A stretch of 11,521 nt of DNA from QYQL01 sp041674265 (GTDB taxonomy: Bacteria > Verrucomicrobiota > Verrucomicrobiia > Chthoniobacterales > Terrimicrobiaceae): contig JBAYWC010000085.1 of the NCBI GenBank assembly GCA_041674265.1, positions 1-11,521 on the forward strand. Reading direction: 5' to 3'. How positions within the stretch are numbered: position 1 is the stretch's first letter; the number at the start of each line of letters is the position of its first letter. Of this stretch, positions 1 through 5,441 are shown piece after piece. Below the pieces are notes generated by a model that saw only the letters and a list, made by a program, of their open reading frames with translations, did no database searches and was not told where the DNA came from. The position numbers and the translations under genes were made by a program.

Positions 1-2
1 CC

Positions 3-158
3 GTGTTGGATAGGATCATCGATGGCGAAACACGAGGAGATCCGGAGTCCCCCCTGCAATGGGTTTGCAAGAGCACGCGCACGATTGCTGCGCAACTCGT
101 CAAGCAGAAGCATCCGGTGAGCCGATTTCCTCTCCTTGAGAATCCTGACTCTTCATAA
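3..158 (+). pseudogene. ISAzo13-type transposase fragment (remnant, cut by window edge)
   Basis: An open frame runs in from the window edge to a TAA at 156-158. About 40 residues look like an internal piece of ISAzo13-family (Rhodopirellula-type) transposases: TRGDPESPLQW, then CKSTRTIAAQL, then KQKHPVS. In that family this segment precedes a helix-turn-helix-like stretch that should continue after HPVS. Here the similarity stops near position 122 and the frame closes 11 codons later, so the gene is broken. The family call comes from remembered motif similarity, not from a search. No terminal inverted repeat is visible on this side. An intact copy elsewhere in the genome would be needed to define the true ends. 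Confidence 0.7.
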
Positions 159-210
159 GGCTAAGCACACTTTTTTCGGATGAACCCGTTTTCGGAAAAC
201 AGGAGGCTCA

Positions 211-234
211 CACGAAGACACGAAGGCGCGGAGA
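211..234. repeat. Degenerate 8-bp tandem repeat of CACGAAG type
   Basis: Three adjacent 8-mers, CACGAAGA, CACGAAGG and CGCGGAGA, lie between the transposase remnant and the lipoprotein stop codon. On the minus strand this gives the familiar ...CTTCGTGTCTTCGTG... string, which I recall as a dispersed intergenic motif in Verrucomicrobiota, Planctomycetes and some other phyla. Its function is unknown to me. The surrounding stretch 159-308 holds no gene I can support. Confidence 0.5.
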
Positions 235-308
235 AATCTCAGGACATTCTTGGAATCGATGCTTTCCATAATTCCGCAAATTCTGTCGGAAAACCGTTTT
301 GGGTTTTA

Positions 309-491
309 TCAGTGATTGCCCTGCATCATGGAGCCCATGACACCGGGGCCCTCCCATTTTTCCGGGCGGTTCCAGGGCAGGCTGGCACCGGCCTGTTGGG
401 ATTCCGGCTGGTCACTGGAGGCGCAACCTCCGAGGAGGAGGAGGCCTGCCGCCAGGAAGAAACTATTCCGCAGTCGCTTGGTAAATGACAT
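309..491 (-). CDS. Small lipoprotein with LPWNRP..WEG tail
   Basis: A 60-residue predicted lipoprotein. A basic start (KRLR) is followed by a hydrophobic stretch (FFLAAGLLLL) and a lipobox ending LGGC, so signal peptidase II should leave a mature peptide of about 38 residues with a lipidated Cys. The next residues are Ala-Ser, with no Asp at +2, which favours the outer membrane by the E. coli rule. The tail contains LPWNRPEKWEG and a Met/Gly-rich end. I recall similar short tails in small Verrucomicrobiota proteins, but know no function. The start is ambiguous: ATG at 491 (chosen) or GTG at 497. Either lies inside the end of the upstream coiled-coil gene, which stops at 463, so the genes overlap by about 30 nt on the same strand and are probably translated from one message. 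No obvious Shine-Dalgarno site. Confidence 0.7.
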   Translation of the reverse strand: MSFTKRLRNSFFLAAGLLLLGGCASSDQPESQQAGASLPWNRPEKWEGPGVMGSMMQGNH

Positions 492-1242
492 TGTCACCGG
501 GCTGGATATTCACTCCACGGGGGACGCTGTTGGCCACGATATCGGCGATGGAAGTCGATGGTTCCACCGAGGTGACACGAACCTTGCCGACGAGCTGGGG
601 GCCGCGTTTGATGAGCATTTCGGCATTGCCAACCACGCCGTTGCGGTCGCCAAGATTGAGCACCACGAAATTCCAGGCCTGGTTCACGGCGAGGATTCTG
701 CCTTCCAGCCCGTTGCGTACCTTGAGGGCCATCCGGTCGTTTTTCTCCTTGATGAGCGCTTCGAGTTGGGTCCGTGAGGATTCCAAATCGGACTGGAGTT
801 TGGTGATGAGGGTTTCCTGTTCCTGCATCTTTGCCTTGTCTTCCTCCGACATTCCAGCCGCGGGGGCTGTGGTCCGGGTTGTGTTCGCGGCTTGGGCCAC
901 GGCCTCCTTGAGTTTGGCGTCGAGTTCGGAAACCTCGGTTGTCTTGGCGGCAATTTGACCTGTCAGATCCGTCACCTGGGATTTGGTTTTTTCCAAGTCG
1001 GATTTCAGGGTTTCCATCTGGGAGATGGCCTGGGCCTTTTCGGCGGAGACGGTTTCAACGGTGGCCTTTGCGGTGGTCGCCTCCTTCTGGGCCTGTTCGA
1101 GGGCGGCCGTTTTTTGTTGGATCTGTTGTTGCGCGGACGATATCTCGTCCTTCGCGGAGGTCAATTTGCCTTTGTTGATAAATCCAAGTGCCGTGGTTGC
1201 GAGGGTGACGGCGATCGAAGCATAGAGGAGAACTTTACCCAT
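463..1242 (-). CDS. Membrane-anchored coiled-coil protein with C-terminal beta domain
   Basis: A 259-residue protein with one N-terminal hydrophobic helix (about residues 4-21), then a long Gln/Lys/Ala/Glu/Thr-rich heptad region (about 28-118), a Thr/Ala/Pro linker with Gly (about 119-131), and a second coiled-coil stretch (132-170). The C-terminal part (about 173-255) looks like a small beta-barrel: GRILAVNQAWNFVVLNLG, then GDRNGV, then an ending with GVNIQPGDNVIY. That pattern (Gly-x-Ile-x-x-Val, Asn-Phe-Val-Val-Leu-Asn, Gly-Asp) recurs in surface or envelope-associated proteins with a C-terminal barrel, but I cannot name a family. The likely topology is a single anchor with the rest in the periplasm, perhaps a structural or bridging envelope protein. 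The lipoprotein downstream overlaps it and may be a partner. The start ATG at 1242 sits just after a promoter-like sequence, suggesting a very short or absent 5' leader. Confidence 0.85.
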   Translation of the reverse strand: MGKVLLYASIAVTLATTALGFINKGKLTSAKDEISSAQQQIQQKTAALEQAQKEATTAKATVETVSAEKAQAISQMETLKSDLEKTKSQVTDLTGQIAAKTTEVSELDAKLKEAVAQAANTTRTTAPAAGMSEEDKAKMQEQETLITKLQSDLESSRTQLEALIKEKNDRMALKVRNGLEGRILAVNQAWNFVVLNLGDRNGVVGNAEMLIKRGPQLVGKVRVTSVEPSTSIADIVANSVPRGVNIQPGDNVIYQATAE

Positions 1243-1250
1243 GACTGATG

Positions 1251-1280
1251 ATTGAATTGGTTAGGAAGCAACCGTGTGAA
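1251..1280 (-). promoter_or_regulatory. Candidate promoter of the coiled-coil/lipoprotein pair
   Basis: Read on the minus strand, TTCACA (1280-1275, 5 of 6 matches to the -35 consensus) is followed after 18 nt by TTCAAT (1256-1251, 4 of 6 matches to -10). Transcription would start near 1244, almost at the ATG (1242), implying a leaderless or nearly leaderless message. This is sequence inspection only. Confidence 0.4.
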
Positions 1281-1297
1281 TAAGTGATGCGACCCGC

Positions 1298-1319
1298 TGT
1301 TGCAAGCGCAAATGCAACA
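1298..1319. promoter_or_regulatory. Perfect 7-bp dyad in the divergent intergenic region
   Basis: TGTTGCA (1298-1304) and its exact reverse complement TGCAACA (1313-1319) are separated by 8 bp, giving half-site centres 15 bp apart. The dyad lies between the minus-strand coiled-coil gene and the plus-strand SRP RNA, upstream of both candidate promoters. It could be an operator for a dimeric regulator; no regulator can be assigned. Confidence 0.35.
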
Positions 1320-1337
1320 AAATCTCCAGAATTCCGT

Positions 1338-1365
1338 TTGCCAACGGAAAATGGCCCTCTATGTT
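1338..1365 (+). promoter_or_regulatory. Candidate sigma70-type promoter of the SRP RNA gene
   Basis: TTGCCA (1338-1343, 5 of 6 matches) and TATGTT (1360-1365, 4 of 6 matches) are separated by 16 bp. The SRP RNA outer helix begins at 1372, 7 nt after the -10 element, as expected for its transcription start. A short dyad (CCGTT, 4 nt, AACGG, 1334-1347) overlaps the -35 element. Confidence 0.55.
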
Positions 1366-1371
1366 GGCTTC

Positions 1372-1467
1372 GCCAGGGACTATGGACTGGGGAAGGACGA
1401 ACCCCGCCAGGGCAGGAATGCAGCAACGGCACTCCGCTCCCCTTTGCCGTAGCTCTCTGGCCTTTTT
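1372..1467 (+). ncRNA. ffs: Small (4.5S-type) signal recognition particle RNA
   Basis: The RNA partner of Ffh in co-translational targeting to the membrane. The apical domain is canonical: symmetrical-loop strands CAGG (1408-1411) and AGCA (1422-1425), helix GCA/TGC, and a GGAA tetraloop (1415-1418). The strand after AGCA runs into ACGG, as in many short bacterial SRP RNAs. The ends close the molecule: 1372-1385 pairs with 1447-1461 over 14 base pairs, with one bulged C (1453) and two G-U pairs. GGGG (1389-1392) can pair with CCCC (1439-1442). The outer helix is followed at once by five T (1463-1467), so it doubles as the terminator hairpin. Length is about 90-96 nt, typical of the short form without the Alu domain. 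The fur reading frame begins only 14 nt after the T run. Confidence 0.92.
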
Positions 1468-1481
1468 CCCCTCCTTGACTC

Positions 1482-1997
1482 ATGGCGAGCCCGGATTACT
1501 CTGGCGCGCAGATGGAAACATCCTCCAGAGAAAGCGTGCGGGAGGTTTTGTATGGCTACCTTGCCGGCAAGGGGCTGCGCAAAACCACGCAACGGGACGC
1601 CATCATCGAGGCCGCGTTCAGCACCAAGGATCACTTCAATGCCGAGGAGCTTCTGGGCATGGCAAAAAAGATCGATCCTTCGGTTTCCCGCGCAACGGTT
1701 TACCGGACGCTGCCGCTGCTGGTCGAGAGCGGGCTGCTCCGCGAACTGGATCTCGGGGGCGAGACGAAGATCTACGACCCGAATTTCCTCGAGCATCCGA
1801 CGCACAACCATCTGGTCTGCGTGGATTGCAAAAAAATCATCGAATTCGAAGATATCAACATGGAACTGCTGGAGAATTGCATCACCCGCCGGCTCGGGTT
1901 TTCCCCGGCGAACAAAATGGTGAAGATCGAGGCGCATTGCGACGAGTTGAAGCGAAGCGGGACCTGCGCCAAACGCACGGCGGGGACGGAACCCTGA
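1482..1997 (+). CDS. Fur-family metal-responsive transcription regulator
   Basis: A Fur-superfamily repressor of 171 residues. A winged helix spans about residues 30-100: KGLRKTTQRDAI, HFNAEEL, then recognition helix SRATVYRTLPLL and SGLLREL. The dimerisation/metal domain follows with HNHLVCVDCKKIIEFED, giving the His-x-His (108, 110) and Cys-x2-Cys (113, 116) ligands. A later H152-C153 and C162 probably complete the structural zinc site; the 8-residue spacing of C153 and C162 is wider than the usual 2-4. The general Fur fold is secure; which metal or stress it senses (Fur, Zur or PerR type) is not. The start is uncertain: ATG 1482 (used here) or ATG 1512, which gives 161 residues and lies just after a weak TTGACT (1475-1480)/TACTCT (1497-1502) pair. 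No Shine-Dalgarno site supports either. argH follows after 7 nt. Confidence 0.92.
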   Translation: MASPDYSGAQMETSSRESVREVLYGYLAGKGLRKTTQRDAIIEAAFSTKDHFNAEELLGMAKKIDPSVSRATVYRTLPLLVESGLLRELDLGGETKIYDPNFLEHPTHNHLVCVDCKKIIEFEDINMELLENCITRRLGFSPANKMVKIEAHCDELKRSGTCAKRTAGTEP

Positions 1998-2004
1998 CAC
2001 GGCC

Positions 2005-3372
2005 ATGTGGAAAGGACGCTTCAAACAGGAGGCCTCGGAGCTTCTGAAAACCTACACGCAATCGGTGACCACCGACTGGAGGCTCTTCCGCGAGGATATC
2101 CGGGGAAGCATCGCCCATGCGCGGGCGCTCGTGAAGGCGGGAATCCTGACGGACGGGGAGTTCGTCCGGATCGAATCCGGCTTGAAGGCCATCGGGTCCG
2201 AGATCGCCGCCGGGACATTCCCGTTCAGCGTGGAACTCGAGGATGTCCATATGAATATCGAGGCCGAATTGACGCGGCGGATCGGGGCGGCGGGGGCGAA
2301 ACTGCACGCCGCCCGCAGCCGCAACGACCAGGTGGCGCTGGATTTCCGGCTTTATCTGACCGGGTCCTGCGCGGAAATTGGCGGCGGAATCCGCGGGCTG
2401 CAGCGCGCGCTCGTCGGCCTGGGCGCCCGCCACGCGGATGCCGTGATCCCCGGCTACACCCATCTCCAGCGGGCGCAGCCGGTCCTGTTTGCGCACCACC
2501 TTCTCGCCTATGTCGAAATGCTCGATCGCGACTGCGGGAGGATCTCGGATTGCGCGAAACGGATGGATGCGATGCCGCTCGGTTCCGGGGCGATCGCCGG
2601 TTCGACCCTGATCCTCGACCGCGAGGCGATGGCGGCGGAGCTGGGGTTTTCGCGTGTGACCACGAACAGCATGGACGCGGTGGCGGACAGGGATTTTGCC
2701 TGCGAACTCCTCGCGTCCCTGGCGATACTGGGCATGCACGTCTCCCGGCTGAGCGAGGACATCATCCTGTGGGCTTCCGCGGAGTTCGGGTTCCTGGAAT
2801 TGAGCGACCGGCACACGACCGGATCCAGCCTGATGCCGCAAAAAAAGAACCCCGACATCGCGGAGCTGGCCCGGGGGAAAACCGGACGCCTCTACGGCAA
2901 CCTCGTCGCCCTGCTCACGACGATGAAGAGCCTGCCGCTGACCTACAATCGCGACATGCAGGAGGACAAGGAAGGGGTTTTCGATTCCGTCGATACCGTC
3001 CTCGATACGCTGGCGGTCTTCGCGGAAATGATCGCGGCGGCCTCGTTGCGCGAGAAACGCGCTCTCTCCGCCGCCTCGGACCCGCTGCTCCTCGCCACCG
3101 ACCTGGCGGACCGCCTGGTCGAGGGCGGGGTTCCTTTCCGGCAGGCCCATGAGATCGTGGGAAAACTCGTCGCCCGCGCGCAGGAATCCGGCATTCCGCT
3201 CAACCATCTGGATCCCGCGGAATTCCTGGCGGCATCCGCCGTGCTCACGCCGGAAGTGGTGGAGAGGACGTTCGATTTGGAGTCCGCATTGAAGGCCCGG
3301 CGGGCGGCCGGAGCTCCTTCCCCGGAGAACGTCGCAAGAGAACTCGCCCGTTGGTCCGCCCAGCTCGGTTGA
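2005..3372 (+). CDS. argH: Argininosuccinate lyase
   Basis: Cytoplasmic enzyme of the last arginine-biosynthesis step, splitting argininosuccinate into arginine and fumarate; member of the aspartase/fumarase superfamily. The 455-residue length is normal. Conserved blocks appear in order: MWKGRF at the N-terminus (family WGGRF-like), the HMNIEAELTRRIG block, AARSRNDQVALDFRL, GYTHLQRAQP with catalytic-region His153, and the superfamily signature GSSLMPQKKNPD (from residue 273) carrying the serine general base, then YNRDMQEDKEGVFD. No key residue is missing. No other arginine genes are in the window. It starts 7 nt after fur and ends 4 nt before tatC, so it is probably co-transcribed with both. 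ATG 2005 fits the family N-terminus; no strong ribosome binding site is seen. Confidence 0.97.
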   Translation: MWKGRFKQEASELLKTYTQSVTTDWRLFREDIRGSIAHARALVKAGILTDGEFVRIESGLKAIGSEIAAGTFPFSVELEDVHMNIEAELTRRIGAAGAKLHAARSRNDQVALDFRLYLTGSCAEIGGGIRGLQRALVGLGARHADAVIPGYTHLQRAQPVLFAHHLLAYVEMLDRDCGRISDCAKRMDAMPLGSGAIAGSTLILDREAMAAELGFSRVTTNSMDAVADRDFACELLASLAILGMHVSRLSEDIILWASAEFGFLELSDRHTTGSSLMPQKKNPDIAELARGKTGRLYGNLVALLTTMKSLPLTYNRDMQEDKEGVFDSVDTVLDTLAVFAEMIAAASLREKRALSAASDPLLLATDLADRLVEGGVPFRQAHEIVGKLVARAQESGIPLNHLDPAEFLAASAVLTPEVVERTFDLESALKARRAAGAPSPENVARELARWSAQLG

Positions 3373-3376
3373 CCGC

Positions 3377-4144
3377 ATGAGCCTGAAAACTTTCTTTGAT
3401 TTCCGGGAAACGCGCGATGAGGCGAAGCCCTTCCTGGCGCATCTCGAGGACCTGCGGGCCACGCTCATCAAGATCGCCGTTGCGCTCGCGGTCACGATGA
3501 CGCTTTGTTTCGTTTTCCGGGGCGAGTTGGCGGGAATCGTCCAGCGTCCGCTGATCGATGTGGACCCGGTCCGGGCGGCCAATCTCCAGTCCCTCGGGGT
3601 CGCCGACTCGTTCACGATTTCCCTGGAGCTTTCCTTCTATGGAGGGATCGTCCTGGCCTTCCCGTTCATCCTCCTTTTCCTGGCCGAGTTCATCCTTCCC
3701 GCGCTGAACGCCGCGGAGAAGCGGATCCTCTATCCGGTCGCGCTGGTGGGGTTCGGGCTTTTCCTTGGCGGCACCGCTTTCTGCTATTCGGTGGTCCTGC
3801 CGCAGACGCTCGAATTTTTCTTCAACGACGCCCGAGCGATGCACTGGCAGCCGACATGGACCGTGCGCGAATACTATTCGTTTGCGACCCAATTCCTCAT
3901 CGGATTCGGCCTGGCCTTCGAGCTCCCGCTCGTGGTTCTCGTTCTGGTCAAACTCGGCATCGTGGACCACGCGCTCCTGAAGCGCACGCGCGCCTACGCG
4001 CTGGTGGTGATCTTTTTCGTCGCGGCGATCATCACACCCACGACCGACATGCTGACCCTCCTGCTGATGGCGGGCCCGATGTATGTGCTCTACGAGATCT
4101 GCATCGCGATCTCGTGGTTGATGGGGGAACGGGGCGGAGAGTAG
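3377..4144 (+). CDS. tatC: Twin-arginine translocase subunit TatC
   Basis: The core membrane subunit of the Tat system, which exports folded proteins and recognises the twin-arginine signal together with TatB. It has 255 residues and six predicted membrane helices: about 31-49, 82-103, 115-137, 162-185, 194-213 and 216-238. Family marks include HLEDLRATL at the cytoplasmic N-terminus (HLEELR-like), FILLFLAEFILPALNAAEKR (the family's F..P.L...E+ loop), and FGLAFELPLVV (the family's F..FE.P). No TatA or TatB gene lies next to it. It starts 4 nt after argH and is probably translated from the same message. A hairpin repeat begins 8 nt after its stop. Confidence 0.96.
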   Translation: MSLKTFFDFRETRDEAKPFLAHLEDLRATLIKIAVALAVTMTLCFVFRGELAGIVQRPLIDVDPVRAANLQSLGVADSFTISLELSFYGGIVLAFPFILLFLAEFILPALNAAEKRILYPVALVGFGLFLGGTAFCYSVVLPQTLEFFFNDARAMHWQPTWTVREYYSFATQFLIGFGLAFELPLVVLVLVKLGIVDHALLKRTRAYALVVIFFVAAIITPTTDMLTLLLMAGPMYVLYEICIAISWLMGERGGE

Positions 4145-4152
4145 GGGGCAAC

Positions 4153-4178
4153 GGAGCGCGGGCATCCTGTCCGCCATC
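4153..4178 (+). repeat. Hairpin repeat, copy 1 (after tatC)
   Basis: A 26-bp sequence beginning GGAGCGCGGGCATCCTG and ending CCGCCATC. It matches 9681-9706 at 25 of 26 positions. The core folds as a hairpin, GCGGGC-5 nt-GTCCGC. The one difference between copies (T here, C there) turns a G-C pair into a G-U pair, so the fold survives. Both copies lie just downstream of a stop codon. It resembles a REP-like dispersed element; a role in termination or 3'-end stability is possible. Confidence 0.7.
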
Positions 4179-4195
4179 GAACCCCTCCGCTTCCA

Positions 4196-4225
4196 TTGAC
4201 AACAGGGCGGGGGAATCGCTAGAAA
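4196..4225 (+). promoter_or_regulatory. Strong candidate promoter upstream of the methyltransferase fusion
   Basis: A perfect TTGACA (4196-4201) is followed after 18 bp by TAGAAA (4220-4225, 4 of 6 matches to the -10 consensus). The expected start point (about 4232-4233) coincides with the GTG of a 22-codon open frame, 65 nt before the methyltransferase start. This is the best -35 match I found in the window. Confidence 0.6.
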
Positions 4226-4232
4226 GCCGGAC

Positions 4233-4301
4233 GTGTTTATTTTCCTCTGCAAACTGGCTCTCGCTGTCTTCAGCGGCGTGGTGATAACGGCGCTTCTTTG
4301 A
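4233..4301 (+). CDS. Possible 22-residue hydrophobic micropeptide
   Basis: A GTG-initiated frame encodes 22 residues, nearly all hydrophobic, with one Lys (FLCKLALAVFSGVVITALL is its main part): enough for one membrane helix. The GTG lies about where transcription should start from the 4196-4225 promoter, so the message could be leaderless. The TGA (4299-4301) overlaps the TTG start of the next gene (4298-4300), a TTGA arrangement like the ATGA overlaps seen elsewhere in this window. It may be a real small membrane protein, a leader controlling the next gene by translational coupling, or chance. At this length coding cannot be shown from sequence alone. Confidence 0.3.
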   Translation: MFIFLCKLALAVFSGVVITALL

Positions 4302-5341
4302 GGGCTTTTCGTTTTGGTTTCGATCCGGTTTGCATGGCGGGCTGCGCCGCGTATTTTTTGAACCGTTGGTTCTTCAAGGCATCCCTGGATTCGGAATTTC
4401 TGCCGGGGATGTTCAATGACTTGCTGCTCATTCCCTCCGCCCTGCCATGGGTTCTGTGGATTCAAGGCCTGCTGGGATGGAGAGTCTCGAAAGCGTATCC
4501 TTCGCCGGGTGAAATTGCCGGTCATTTGGTGGTCTGGTCGGTGATTGCCGAGGGCCTCATGCCGATGGCAAGCCATCGGTTCACCGCGGACCCGATGGAC
4601 GTGATGGCCTATTCGATGGGAGCGCTGGCCGCCTTTGGCTTATGGAGGGCGGAAGCCGCGTGGTTTGGCCGCTCGGGATTCGACAGGCTGGCTCCATTTT
4701 ATGATGCGATGGAGGATGTGCTGGCCGGAGGGCTCATGATGCGGGTCCGCACGGCGTTCTTCGAGCATTGGCAGGAGGAAGGCGATGTGCTCCTGGTCGG
4801 AGAGGGGCACGGGCGGTTTCTCAGATATCTCCGGCATGCCAGACCGCGCTTGAATATCACCTGTCTCGACTCCAGTGCTGAAATGCTCGCCATCACCCGG
4901 CGGAAGCTGGAACGAGCCGGGCTGACCGAAGAAAAGACCACCTTGATATGCGAGGACTTCCGGACCTGGCAGCCGCAAAAATACGATGCGATTTCCACGC
5001 AATTCTTCCTGGATTGTTTTCATGGCGGGGAGTTGCGCGGGGTTGTGGAAAAATTGGCCCGATCGGCAAGGCCGGGCGCGCGATGGTTTCTTGCGGATTT
5101 CCAGATCCCGCCCCGGGGGTTCGCGCGCTTCCGGGCCCGGGTGATCGTGTCGTTGATGTATGGATTCTTCCGCCCGGCAAGCGGTATTTCGGCAACGCGT
5201 TTGGAGTCGCCGTGCCCGCTTCTCCAAGAACAGGGATTCGTTTGTCAATTCCGGCAAGAGTGGAGCCAGGGGCTCCTGTATGCCTCTTGGCTGGCCCGCG
5301 ATGGCGCGGCGTCGGTCCGGGCGGACACCGGATCGGGATAA
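4298..5341 (+). CDS. Membrane domain fused to class I SAM-dependent methyltransferase
   Basis: A 347-residue two-part protein. Residues 1-117 form a small membrane domain with about three hydrophobic segments, including FNDLLLIPSALPWVLWIQ (39-56), HLVVWSVIAEGLMPM, and RFTADPMDVMAYSMGAL (94-110). These spaced motifs resemble short proteins loosely annotated as magnesium citrate secondary transporter or VanZ-like; the transport label is not trustworthy. Residues 128-335 are a class I methyltransferase: FDRLAPFYDAMED lead-in, motif I VLLVGEGHG (164-172), acidic end of strand 2 at Asp191 (CLDSSAEML), CEDF (218-221), and a C-terminal FLADFQIP strand. The substrate is unknown; the membrane anchor suggests a lipid, quinone or envelope target, which is inference. 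TTG 4298 gives the longest frame; ATG 4334 (residue 13) is an alternative. It probably has its own promoter at 4196-4225. Confidence 0.8.
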   Translation: MRAFRFGFDPVCMAGCAAYFLNRWFFKASLDSEFLPGMFNDLLLIPSALPWVLWIQGLLGWRVSKAYPSPGEIAGHLVVWSVIAEGLMPMASHRFTADPMDVMAYSMGALAAFGLWRAEAAWFGRSGFDRLAPFYDAMEDVLAGGLMMRVRTAFFEHWQEEGDVLLVGEGHGRFLRYLRHARPRLNITCLDSSAEMLAITRRKLERAGLTEEKTTLICEDFRTWQPQKYDAISTQFFLDCFHGGELRGVVEKLARSARPGARWFLADFQIPPRGFARFRARVIVSLMYGFFRPASGISATRLESPCPLLQEQGFVCQFRQEWSQGLLYASWLARDGAASVRADTGSG

Positions 5342-5441
5342 CCCGGATAAAGGAGCCGTTCCCGTTCTCCGTGGTTCAAAAGCTTTTTTCGGGATTATTG
5401 GCGTGATTCCGGGGCGGACTTCGGGTTTGAATGGTCGGTTC

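Noticed and set aside
1278..1305. TTGCAA/TTATTC as a minus-strand promoter for the coiled-coil gene
   Set aside because: TTATTC matches the -10 consensus at only one position; the TTCACA/TTCAAT pair at 1280-1251 is much better.
1882..3615. A 577-codon open frame on the minus strand opposite argH and the start of tatC
   Set aside because: It is antisense to two well-supported genes, has low-complexity Arg/Gly/Pro-rich sequence and no domain.
3245..4576. A 443-codon minus-strand frame opposite tatC and the methyltransferase start
   Set aside because: It spans several real genes and an intergenic promoter region in antisense, and its charged, repetitive composition is typical of a shadow frame.
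5398..5432. TTGGCG/TTGAAT pair as an aroC promoter
   Set aside because: The spacer would be 23 bp, too long for a sigma70-type promoter.
5160..5441. N-terminal extension of aroC
   Set aside because: It overlaps the methyltransferase C-terminus in another frame and reads as basic, low-similarity sequence; ATG 5442 gives the standard chorismate synthase start.
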